Positions 17,720 to 23,945 of a stretch of DNA of 34,895 nt are shown here, one piece after another. The DNA comes from Bacillota bacterium (lineage in GTDB: Bacteria > Bacteroidota > Bacteroidia > Bacteroidales > Bacteroidaceae): the NCBI GenBank assembly GCA_023664625.1, contig JAMPFD010000021.1, positions 1-34,895 on the forward strand, read 5' to 3'. Position 1 is the stretch's first letter, and the number at the start of each line of letters is the position of its first letter. Position numbers and translations under genes: made by a program. The notes under the pieces were generated by a model. The model did not search any database, was not told the origin of the DNA, and saw only the letters and a program-made list of their open reading frames with translations.

Positions 17720-18441
17720 TTAATGGATTTCCTTTACCTTGTCTGTCGGCTCATCGGTGAAATTGTCTGGATTGTTCGCGTCAAGAGAGTCATTCCACTC
17801 AAACGTGTCTTTCTCCTTCTTGGCATCTCTCTTGCCGCCGCTCTTGCTGTCGTATACCGGAGTAGCGTGACTGTAGAGCATCACGTTCTGATAAGTCATA
17901 TTGTGCAGCACATACTCCGGTGTGACACCGAGGTTCTTGCACACTCCCAGAACTAACGCCCAGATACTGTCGTTTGGCTTGCTTTCTTTGTCGGCATCAG
18001 CACATTTACCCTCGTCAGCGAAGTGATAATTCCGAAGAAAAAAGCTATATCAAGGGACTCTATGGCCTTCGCCACTATTTCCGCCATCTCCCTCGGGGAG
18101 AGTTCAAGCAGCACCTTCTCGGCAAGCTCGTCCGCCCTGCGGCGGCCTCTCCGGAAAATACGCGCCGACAGCCCTTTCTTCTCTTCCGCGACAACGGCCT
18201 GCGCCCCAAGGAGAAGCACGGCAACAATCCGCCCTAACGGCTTCATGTCCCTGGCGTTAGCAAGGACATGGTGAAGAATGTCCTCGTCCGCGTTAATACT
18301 GTACGGCAGTGAAGACACTAACTCACTGACCATGATGATTGTCCCTACCGTCGGCTTCGGCATCCGGTACTCTTCCTTACCAATTTTGATGACTGCCGGC
18401 TGTTGCAACACAGCCTCTGATGTTCTTTTCTCTATGCTCAT
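17720..18441 (-). CDS. Tail assembly chaperone, -1 frameshift fusion (G-T type)
   Basis: Translation starts with the shorter chaperone at 18441, shifts -1 at the slippery heptamer T TTT TTC (18043-18037) after 135 codons and continues to the stop at 17720, giving about 240 residues. The -1 frame is open through the whole overlap. Its unique part reads LRNYHFADEGKC..., then SIWALVLGVCKNLGVTPEY, and ends DEPTDKVKEIH. Without the shift, only a GTG-started 74-codon fragment (17944) would exist, with no ribosome binding site. In lambda the GT fusion binds the tape measure and the T part recruits tail tube subunits. The arrangement and position match. No downstream pseudoknot was identified. Confidence 0.8.
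17953..18441 (-). CDS. Tail assembly chaperone (G type)
   Basis: A 162-residue product made when no frameshift occurs. It has a helical, basic centre (SARIFRRGRRRADELAEKVL) and ends LMPTKKASQTTVSGR. Its size, its place between the major tail protein and tape measure genes, and the slippery sequence in its last third identify it as the abundant short chaperone. It acts in the cytoplasm, coating the tape measure during tail assembly. The sequence itself is too divergent for a family call without a search. Confidence 0.75.
   Translation of the reverse strand: MSIEKRTSEAVLQQPAVIKIGKEEYRMPKPTVGTIIMVSELVSSLPYSINADEDILHHVLANARDMKPLGRIVAVLLLGAQAVVAEEKKGLSARIFRRGRRRADELAEKVLLELSPREMAEIVAKAIESLDIAFFFGIITSLTRVNVLMPTKKASQTTVSGR
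18037..18043 (-). promoter_or_regulatory. Programmed -1 ribosomal frameshift site, TTTTTTC
   Basis: On the minus strand the codons are GCT TTT TTC TTC. The heptamer T TTT TTC is in the X XXY YYZ phase, so both tRNAs re-pair after slipping back one base. The -1 frame is then open for 105 codons to 17720. A later A AAG sequence in the same overlap is a much weaker candidate. Confidence 0.82.
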
Positions 18442-18499
18442 ACTGACAAATAAAGGGTGACGGCCGTCTGACCGTCACTCTGACAAAACATGACAATGA

Positions 18500-19015
18500 C
18501 TATGCAAGCTCTGTGGTTGTTCTGAAACGCTCGTACCAGTAGTTTTCTTCGTCTCCGAGTTCTGACGTCTTAGTGATGGAGAAGGCAAGCGTACACTCGT
18601 TGCCTGTCTCCTCACCGAATGCAGGAGAGTAGGTTATCTGACACTTCGGTGCCTTGATACCCTTCGCGCCTTTGTGCTTAGGAGTGATTACAATGGAGAA
18701 GTAACCTTCTATATAGTGCGACCTGACCTTCCCGCTTTCGTCTGAGATGCCGAGAAGCTCAAGAAGCTCGTCTGAAGGCTCGACAACCGTTGTGTTGACG
18801 GTAAGCTGTTCCTCCGGATACTCGCGCGCAATAAGCTTGTGACCTGATGCGTATGACTCCAGTGCGGTTCCAAGGTCTGATGTAAGTGCAGTGGTCTTAT
18901 CCTTTACCCTGCCGACCTCCGTAAGCGTCTCTGCCATGGTGTCGCCTGCCCCCATCTTACCTATTTCGATCTTGCACTGCGCCCATGCCATTACGACTTT
19001 TTTTTCTTCTTCCAT
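18500..19015 (-). CDS. Major tail (tube) protein
   Basis: A 171-residue protein beginning with MEEEKKVV and then MAWAQCKIEIGKMGAGDTM. The latter Met (18991) could be the true start. The sequence fits a tail tube fold: an N-terminal strand pair (KIEIGKMG), a loop region (LTEVGRVKDKTTALTSDLG), strands near 65-80 (EQLTVNTTVVEP), and a C-terminal part (GNECTLAFSITKTSELGDEE). It polymerises into hexameric rings forming the tail tube. It lies between tail terminator and chaperone genes, the canonical position. Confidence 0.8.
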   Translation of the reverse strand: MEEEKKVVMAWAQCKIEIGKMGAGDTMAETLTEVGRVKDKTTALTSDLGTALESYASGHKLIAREYPEEQLTVNTTVVEPSDELLELLGISDESGKVRSHYIEGYFSIVITPKHKGAKGIKAPKCQITYSPAFGEETGNECTLAFSITKTSELGDEENYWYERFRTTTELA

Positions 19016-19026
19016 AACTTTTATTT

Positions 19027-19440
19027 TTAAATGAATATGTATCTTTCATATGTTATTAAAGCGGACAGCTGCGACTGCCTGATGTCTTCCAGTTCGACTG
19101 TGCTGGGAGTGGAACGGTAACTGAACAGATATTCGGAATCGTTGCCAAGCTCCATGAGCAGCTCCGTAAGCTTCACTTCAAGCTGCTCAATCCTTGCAAT
19201 GTCGGGTATCAGCGCCGAACGGCAGCCTGCACTGGTATAAGGCACATATATATGTACATAAACCTCGCCGCTCTGCAACTGCCCCTCCATTCCTGAAAGG
19301 AAGGCAACGACGCAATCCTCTTTATCCGAATCCTTGGGGCGCATGCCCTTACGGTACACGCCACCGCCGATGGAGCCGTTCATGCAACTCTTGACGATAC
19401 GGAATACGTCTCGCTCTATCTGTGTCGATGTCTTTCTCAT
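19027..19440 (-). CDS. Tail terminator / tail completion protein
   Basis: A 137-residue protein of the size and layout of lambda gpU or SPP1 gp17 type terminators: a helical N-terminus (TSTQIERDVFRIVKSCMNG), strands (DCVVAFLSGMEGQLQSGEVYVHIYVP), a helix (ARIEQLEVKLTELLMELGN) and final strands (QLSALITYERYIFI). It caps the finished tail tube and joins it to the head. The gene overlaps the upstream HK97-gp10-like gene by 4 nt and precedes the major tail protein gene by 11 nt. The assignment rests on gene order as well as fold impression. Confidence 0.65.
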   Translation of the reverse strand: MRKTSTQIERDVFRIVKSCMNGSIGGGVYRKGMRPKDSDKEDCVVAFLSGMEGQLQSGEVYVHIYVPYTSAGCRSALIPDIARIEQLEVKLTELLMELGNDSEYLFSYRSTPSTVELEDIRQSQLSALITYERYIFI

Positions 19441-19901
19441 TCATCGGAAATTTTCTGTACTTTCAGGCCTGCATCCTCAAGCATCTTTTTTGCAGTACGG
19501 TCAACCAGGACTCTTGCCGGCGAAAGAACCTTATAGCCCTTACGCTCCAACTGCTCTGCATAGTCCATTCCGGCAACGATGTGCAGGCTGACATCGCCTC
19601 TGCGCTTTTTAGAGAGCTTGTCGAGCATTTCGCGGCCTGCCGAGAGACCTTCATAGCCTTGCTTGTACAGTTTCTGTTCTCCTACTATCCTTCCACTCCT
19701 GCTGACCACGGCATAGCCGATAGACGAGCGGAGATTGCCTGTCTGGTCGTGGTAGTCTCTGTGGTCACGGGCTGCCGTTGCGGCATCCTCACCTACATAA
19801 CAAAGGATATTCTCTGCAACAACACGAGCCTGCTCTGCAGCCTTCTTACGTATACTTGGAGGTAGCCTGAACGAAGGATTTTTAGGTTTAATACCCATCA
19901 T
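19437..19901 (-). CDS. HK97 gp10-like neck/tail protein
   Basis: A 154-residue protein starting MMGIKPKNPSFRLPPSIRKK; the start overlaps the stop of the upstream gene (ATGA), and the longer open frame upstream is not coding. Characteristic of the gp10 family are the early basic helix and the YHDQTGNLRSSIGYAVVS segment (residues ~52-70), followed by GMDYAEQLERKGYKVLSPA. The family joins head and tail in siphoviruses. The neighbours are head closure (4-nt overlap) and tail terminator (4-nt overlap), all three translationally coupled. Confidence 0.75.
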   Translation of the reverse strand: MMGIKPKNPSFRLPPSIRKKAAEQARVVAENILCYVGEDAATAARDHRDYHDQTGNLRSSIGYAVVSRSGRIVGEQKLYKQGYEGLSAGREMLDKLSKKRRGDVSLHIVAGMDYAEQLERKGYKVLSPARVLVDRTAKKMLEDAGLKVQKISDE

Positions 19902-20212
19902 ACATAAATTTTCATTCTGTCCATAAGGATGCTCTTGACCCTCGATACACTGTACTCGCCAAGCTCTCTGCCGTGACGGGTCAGGCGGACAAGCTCGCCG
20001 GCATGACAGGCACGTCCTTCGACAAGCACTTCGAAAGTCCTTGCCGTATATAGGCCTCCCTCGGTGCGGGTGCGCCTGTCCTCCGTTATGTCCTGGATGA
20101 AGCATTCCACTGGCGTGCTCCATTCCACAGGCACCGCTAAAGGCTCCCCGTCATCGTTGAACAGCGGCTCCGAAGGCAACTTGCCGAATGATATTGTGCC
20201 GTTTATCCTCAT
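19898..20212 (-). CDS. Head closure protein (stopper)
   Basis: A 104-residue small beta protein in the position of SPP1 gp16-type head completion proteins. Key stretches are VEWSTPVECFIQDITEDRR, EVLVEGRACHAGELVRLTRHGRELGEYSVSRVKS and the end DRMKIYV. It would plug the portal channel and provide the surface for the tail. It starts one base after the adaptor gene and ends overlapping the gp10-like gene. The family identity is inferred from gene order, size and beta-rich character. Confidence 0.6.
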   Translation of the reverse strand: MRINGTISFGKLPSEPLFNDDGEPLAVPVEWSTPVECFIQDITEDRRTRTEGGLYTARTFEVLVEGRACHAGELVRLTRHGRELGEYSVSRVKSILMDRMKIYV

Positions 20213-20213
20213 G

Positions 20214-20552
20214 CTACCACATCCTTGAACCGTTTGTTACCGTTGCCACTCCTTGTGCCAGCTCGTCTGCCTCAAGACCGTATCTGTTGCTCCAGTACAG
20301 GATATTGCGGTTCAGCTGCGACGTGTCCCTCGCCACACTGATACCGCCCTCGGAACGGGAGGTCTCCACCCATCCCTTGACAATCTCAATCGCAAGACGC
20401 ACGATGCCGGCGGAGAAATCTCCTGATGTCGGCGCGTCGGGGTGCATGTCATTGCTTACAAGCAACGCCACGGCAACGTCGTCATCGACATAGCACGTGT
20501 TGCATATAGCCTTGCATACGGCCCTGAGGTCAGATTTCGCTGTTCTTGTCAT
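20214..20552 (-). CDS. Head-tail connector / adaptor protein
   Basis: A 112-residue all-helical protein. The layout is of gp6/gp15-type connectors: helix 1 (DLRAVCKAICNT), a short loop with PDAPTSGDF, helix (IVRLAIEIVKGWVETSRSEGG), then TSQLNRNILYWSNRYGLEADE. I recall a Bacteroidota family with this pattern (DUF6706), but the name is from memory. It forms the ring below the portal. It sits 1 nt after the major capsid gene and 1 nt before head closure. Confidence 0.65.
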   Translation of the reverse strand: MTRTAKSDLRAVCKAICNTCYVDDDVAVALLVSNDMHPDAPTSGDFSAGIVRLAIEIVKGWVETSRSEGGISVARDTSQLNRNILYWSNRYGLEADELAQGVATVTNGSRMW

Positions 20553-20553
20553 A

Positions 20554-21660
20554 TTACTTCTCTCCCTTGAGGTTCAGGTTGAAGATACCGCCAATCTCCG
20601 TGATGACGGGGAGTGACAGCGACTCCGCCTTGGCAAACTCGGTGAACGGACTGTTTTCCTTCTCGCCTACAGACCATTGGGCCACGCGTATGCGGCCGTA
20701 GTTAGAATAGGACACGCCAGGCGACGGCTTGACCTCTGAGTCTGCAAGCGCATTCTTGATGACACCAAGCTTGCCGGACGGTACAAAGACCATGTTGTCG
20801 GCATTCCACGGCTTGATGGAAGGAGCGTCCTTCGTTATCTTGACAAGCCTCTTTATCGGACGGAACGCCGGCAGCCCGTTGGACTGCATGAACGCATTGA
20901 GATCCGTAAGGAACCGCGGTGTGGCATAGTGGTCCGTACCGTTGAGGATGAGCTTTATCTGACGGGAGCGGAGCATGTAGTTTATGACACTCTGGTCCAC
21001 AAGAATCTCGCCGATGTCGCTCTTCTCGCTTGCCAGCTCCAGCATCTGCTGGATGTCTGCGAAACAGTCCACGGTGTCCAGATTATCTTCCGTCCACGGC
21101 TCCGTGACTGTCGCCATGTTCTCCTCTGGCATCTTGTAGTCCACCTTCTCATACACACCGCCGAGCGGGTTGTTCTCACGGGTAAACTCAAACTTTCCTT
21201 TATTTGACAGAGCTGTGAGGAATATGAGGTCGAGCTTGTTCTGAACGGCCTTGACCGGATCAGAAACGGTCTTCCACATCAGCTTTATGAGCTCGTTGCG
21301 CACGGTGGCCGGGCTGATGTATTTGGAATCCTTCAGCGCAAGTATCTTGCGGTACTCCTGAACCGTCAGAGGACGGGTCATGGCATGACGGTATACCGAA
21401 CCGGGATATGTCTCTGCACCGTCTGTGTCCATCACCGGCTCATTGGAATTGTCACCGACGGTGGCTGCGGTGACTGACATGTTGTATGTACCCATAAGCT
21501 CCTTGAAGTCGAGCTCTATGGTCGGGGTGTCCCAGTCAAGGAACTGGTCATAAAGCACGTTGTCGTAAAGCCGTACGTGCTTCTGCGTCGCTCTGTCAAG
21601 ACGGGCGGTCACAACCCTGGTGAGCTCGCCGAATATCGAGCTTGTAGTAAATTCTGGCAT
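20554..21660 (-). CDS. Major capsid protein
   Basis: A 368-residue protein consistent in length with HK97-fold major capsid proteins of the lambda gpE type. The N-terminus (SSIFGELTRVVTARLDRATQ) would form the N-arm. The E-loop-like stretch (FKELMGTYNMSVTAATVGDN) and spine helix region (ATVRNELIKLMWKTVSDPVKAVQNK) follow. The P and A domains contain EILVDQSVINYMLRSRQIKL and MVFVPSGKLGVIKNAL. The position between the head decoration and connector genes fixes the call. No protease domain is fused; scaffolding is supplied by the gene at 22356. Confidence 0.88.
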   Translation of the reverse strand: MPEFTTSSIFGELTRVVTARLDRATQKHVRLYDNVLYDQFLDWDTPTIELDFKELMGTYNMSVTAATVGDNSNEPVMDTDGAETYPGSVYRHAMTRPLTVQEYRKILALKDSKYISPATVRNELIKLMWKTVSDPVKAVQNKLDLIFLTALSNKGKFEFTRENNPLGGVYEKVDYKMPEENMATVTEPWTEDNLDTVDCFADIQQMLELASEKSDIGEILVDQSVINYMLRSRQIKLILNGTDHYATPRFLTDLNAFMQSNGLPAFRPIKRLVKITKDAPSIKPWNADNMVFVPSGKLGVIKNALADSEVKPSPGVSYSNYGRIRVAQWSVGEKENSPFTEFAKAESLSLPVITEIGGIFNLNLKGEK

Positions 21661-21673
21661 TTATCTTTCCTCC

Positions 21674-22273
21674 TTACTGTGAAATAAAACGTATTTGCGG
21701 ATTGGTCTTCATGTGGAAACCTTCCTCTGCGACCCACTCCTTAGGGAACTCCGGCACATTATCGCGGATGACAAGGACATCGTAAGCGGCATCAAGGCTC
21801 TCCGAGCCCTGGGACTTCCACTCCTTGTCCGCGCCTACGACGCAGTTGGGAGTGTAACGCGACTTAACTGCTTCTCCGTCAGCAACGCCCTCGACGATGA
21901 AGTCGTCCTTGACAAGACCCGTAAGTGCCTTGTCGAACGTGATGATGTCGTATGCGTCATTGCTGCGGTCTATGTCCTTCACCGAGACAAGTGCATCGCC
22001 GCCGTACTTGACGACCTCGTCGCCTATCTCAAAATAATTGTCCTTGGCAACGCGCGGTTTCGTTGCCGTGCCGCCCTCCAGTATCTTGCCGACCTTGACA
22101 AGTCCGCAGGACATGTTGTCAAAGTCCACCTGGATAAAAGCACCGCGCTTGATGACGGAGCCGATGCTGATGCGGTTCTCAACATGAAAACCGCCCGGGA
22201 GCATCTTGGCCTCGCCACGCCAGAACGCCTGCTTGCGTCCTGTGTAGATTGTTCTGTCGAATGTAACGCCCAT
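21674..22273 (-). CDS. Head decoration / head fibre protein
   Basis: A 199-residue protein. The N-terminus GVTFDRTIYTGRKQAFWRGEAKMLPGG is followed by beta-rich sequence (ISIGSVIKRGAFIQVDFDN, KVGKILEGGTATKPRVAKDN) of the kind seen in capsid decoration or head-fibre proteins of Bacteroidota siphophages. It lies between the scaffold and major capsid genes, 13 nt upstream of the latter. Such proteins bind the outer capsid surface and stabilise the shell. The specific family is inferred from position and phrase similarity. Confidence 0.65.
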   Translation of the reverse strand: MGVTFDRTIYTGRKQAFWRGEAKMLPGGFHVENRISIGSVIKRGAFIQVDFDNMSCGLVKVGKILEGGTATKPRVAKDNYFEIGDEVVKYGGDALVSVKDIDRSNDAYDIITFDKALTGLVKDDFIVEGVADGEAVKSRYTPNCVVGADKEWKSQGSESLDAAYDVLVIRDNVPEFPKEWVAEEGFHMKTNPQIRFISQ

Positions 22274-22355
22274 TTTTCTTGAAAATTTAAATTAATCTGA
22301 TTGTTCCGGGTATCGGCTGACGGCAGGAAACCAAGAGCCTCCGCCTCATACCCCG

Positions 22356-22970
22356 TCACTGTTTCCCGAACTGCGAGAGCCATGTGTCCGCCTCCGCCTC
22401 ATACTGGGCATCCGTGCGGGACTGCTGGTTTCCATGCTTCGGCAGGAGGTCGTTGTTGACAAGGTCCTGCTTGAACGATGCCAGCTCTGCCTCAAAGTCT
22501 GCGTCATCGGCAATGGAGATGCGCTTCATGAGGTACTCGGGAATGCCTAATTCCTTCGCCTTGTCGGTAATGGCGCGGATGCGCTCTGCCTTGGCGCGCT
22601 CTGCCTTTAGCGTCTCGTTCTCTGCCTTTATGGCATCCAGCTGTTCCTGATTGGCCTTGCGGAACGCCTTGAACCATGAGGGCTCGTCCGGATCATCATC
22701 GTCATCGTCCGTCTTGGCAGCCTTGACCGCCTTGCCGTCTTTCAGACCGTGCTTTTTCTCGTAGTTCTTGACTGCGGTCTTCTGCGCATCATCCGCGCGA
22801 GAGTCGCCGTAGCTTGTGAGTACGTCTTGGAATGTCACACCGTCAACAGCCGTTTTGACATCCGCCTCCGTGGTCGCCGTCTTTGCCAGCTTCAATGCCA
22901 GCTTTTCCAGTATCTTGCCCTCAACCCCGTCAAACTTGGTCTTGAGAGCATCTAAAATCTTTTCCTTCAT
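22356..22970 (-). CDS. Capsid scaffolding protein
   Basis: A 204-residue protein typical of scaffolds: helical, highly charged, without cysteine. Residues 1-50 are a lysine/leucine-rich helix, followed by a linker with six consecutive Asp (TDDDDDDPDEPSWFKAF). Residues 105-135 form a coiled coil (QEQLDAIKAENETLKAERA), and the C-terminus ends AEADTWLSQFGKQ, a likely capsid-binding helix. It guides procapsid assembly. It is the first gene after the promoter at 22994-23024, giving head assembly genes their own transcription start. Confidence 0.82.
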   Translation of the reverse strand: MKEKILDALKTKFDGVEGKILEKLALKLAKTATTEADVKTAVDGVTFQDVLTSYGDSRADDAQKTAVKNYEKKHGLKDGKAVKAAKTDDDDDDPDEPSWFKAFRKANQEQLDAIKAENETLKAERAKAERIRAITDKAKELGIPEYLMKRISIADDADFEAELASFKQDLVNNDLLPKHGNQQSRTDAQYEAEADTWLSQFGKQ

Positions 22971-22993
22971 CGTATACTAATTAGTTTACAATG

Positions 22994-23024
22994 CAAAGAT
23001 AGAAAGAACAAAAGACAAGACAAA
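22994..23024 (-). promoter_or_regulatory. Promoter for head morphogenesis operon
   Basis: A consensus Bacteroidota promoter on the minus strand: -33 TTTG (23021-23024), 19-bp spacer, -7 TATCTTTG (22994-23001). Transcription would start near 22988, giving a leader under 20 nt before the scaffold ATG at 22970. The -33 box overlaps the U-run of the upstream terminator. Confidence 0.8.
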
Positions 23025-23073
23025 AAAAATATGGAAAATTCAACTGACAGCACGTGTCAGTAAAATTTTCCAT
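23022..23073 (-). terminator. Strong intrinsic terminator directly upstream of the head operon promoter
   Basis: A two-part inverted repeat, arms 23031-23040/23064-23073 (10 bp) and 23043-23049/23055-23061 (7 bp) with a 5-nt loop, is followed on the minus strand by eight U residues (23022-23029). It ends the short genes at 23100-23573. The U-run is shared with the -33 element of the next promoter, so one unit ends and the next begins within 80 bp. Confidence 0.8.
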
Positions 23074-23099
23074 CACTCATAATAAAATTGCTTATCGTC

Positions 23100-23333
23100 T
23101 CACAAAACGACATTCTTGCTCATACGCTTGATGATGCGGAACAGCGTACGCTCCGATATGTTGAACTCTGCGGCGATGCAGGCAACGACGAACGCTTTCT
23201 TCTGCCCTGCACTCATCATGTCCGTAAATCGCTCGTATATCTCGATATTCGTCTCATCGGATATGTTCACACCGGAACGCCTCGCTGAGGCGAAGACAGA
23301 TCGGTTAACCTTCAAAAACTCATAATGTGTCAT
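23100..23333 (-). CDS. Small helix-turn-helix protein
   Basis: A 77-residue protein. Residues ~43-72 (KAFVVACIAAEFNISERTLFRIIKRM) read as a helix-turn-helix: a helix, a turn at FNIS, and a recognition helix ERTLFRIIKR. The N-terminus (HYEFLKVNRSVFASARRSGV) is basic. It is probably a DNA-binding regulator, but no target is known. It lies between the terminator and the gene at 23349, 15 nt after that gene's stop codon, and ends 26 nt before the terminator hairpin. It is an early-type small gene embedded between packaging and head genes. Confidence 0.6.
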   Translation of the reverse strand: MTHYEFLKVNRSVFASARRSGVNISDETNIEIYERFTDMMSAGQKKAFVVACIAAEFNISERTLFRIIKRMSKNVVL

Positions 23334-23348
23334 AAGCCGGAATTTCAG

Positions 23349-23573
23349 TTAAAACGCCTCCATGATTGCAATGCTCTCGTCCGCATCCGACGTCCACCGC
23401 ATCACGCCGTCCTTGACAAGAATATACTGCGGCAGGCCTGTATAACGCACCTCACCGTCCGTAAATATCGGCTCAGCGACCTCATAACCGCTCCACATCC
23501 CAAGATACCGCACATCGTGATAACCTGCCTCCCGAGCAAGTTTTTTCACCGCTCCCAAAACTTTTTTCTTCAT
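23349..23573 (-). CDS. Small protein of unknown function
   Basis: A 74-residue protein with a lysine-rich helical N-terminus (KKKVLGAVKKLAREAG) and a beta-rich remainder (VRYLGMWSGYEVAEPIFTDG, LPQYILVKDGVMRWTSD). I recognise no family; the second half resembles a small one-sheet fold. Its start codon lies only 4 nt from the -33 box of the divergent promoter at 23577-23608. If it has its own promoter, that overlaps the plus-strand cassette. Otherwise it is read through from the packaging operon. Confidence 0.5.
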   Translation of the reverse strand: MKKKVLGAVKKLAREAGYHDVRYLGMWSGYEVAEPIFTDGEVRYTGLPQYILVKDGVMRWTSDADESIAIMEAF

Positions 23574-23576
23574 TTA

Positions 23577-23608
23577 TTTGGTAATTTGAATACTTTTTCA
23601 TAAATTTG
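23577..23608 (+). promoter_or_regulatory. Promoter of the inserted plus-strand cassette
   Basis: An exact consensus: TTTG (23577-23580), 20-bp spacer, TAAATTTG (23601-23608). It fires rightward against the surrounding late genes, so the RNA and ORF downstream can be expressed independently of phage late transcription, for example in the lysogen. Confidence 0.82.
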
Positions 23609-23612
23609 CAAC

Positions 23613-23687
23613 ATAAATCCTTTGGTGGAGGGCGGAATTTGATCCGCCGGGCATTAAATTGCCACTGCCAGAGGATTTATTTTTTCA
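23613..23687 (+). ncRNA. Compact structured RNA at the predicted transcription start (three-way junction with U-run)
   Basis: Directly after the promoter at 23577-23608 the sequence folds on paper into a closed structure. A 13-bp terminal stem (23613-23625 with 23668-23680, one G-U) encloses hairpin GGCGGA/TCCGCC (23631-23636/23643-23648, 6-nt loop) and hairpin GGCA/TGCC (23650-23653/23660-23663). A run of six T follows the terminal stem. This could be a small independent RNA ended by a terminator, or an attenuator/leader controlling the ORF at 23724. I do not recognise a known RNA family. The pairing is seen in the sequence; the function is inference. Confidence 0.6.
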
Positions 23688-23723
23688 TTATAAATCCAGA
23701 CAAAGAAGTAATTTTGCAGTGCC

Positions 23724-23936
23724 ATGGATAAATACGACTTCTATAAGGAGAACGAGGGCGACACCATTTATTGGATGGATAATGTAGATAGTATCGGCGA
23801 ACACCTGTTTAGCTTCGACAAAAAGAAGATATACAACCTATTCGCCGACTATCCCCACAACCTCACGAGTGAAGAAAAGCGCATCTTTGATAAAGAAAAC
23901 CCATATTGGGCTGACTTCTTCAAAGATAGAAAGTAA
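23724..23936 (+). CDS. Small acidic protein, candidate immunity protein for the MuF toxin
   Basis: A 70-residue acidic, aromatic-rich soluble protein (starts MDKYDFYKENEGDTIYWMD; ends IFDKENPYWADFFKDR). It looks like a small conserved bacterial family, possibly the one catalogued as DUF7675, recalled with low confidence. It is the only plus-strand gene inside the 29-kb minus-strand block. It is AT-richer than its neighbours and has a consensus promoter and structured leader. Its stop codon is 9 nt from the stop of the MuF-toxin gene (tail to tail). This is the expected placement of an immunity or moron gene expressed during lysogeny. Immunity function is inferred from position only. Confidence 0.65.
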   Translation: MDKYDFYKENEGDTIYWMDNVDSIGEHLFSFDKKKIYNLFADYPHNLTSEEKRIFDKENPYWADFFKDRK

Positions 23937-23945
23937 CTGGGATGG

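Noticed and set aside
17940..18000. A AAG as alternative -1 frameshift site in the tail chaperone overlap
   Set aside because: It is only a weak single-tRNA slip motif, whereas the upstream TTTTTTC is a full in-phase heptamer.
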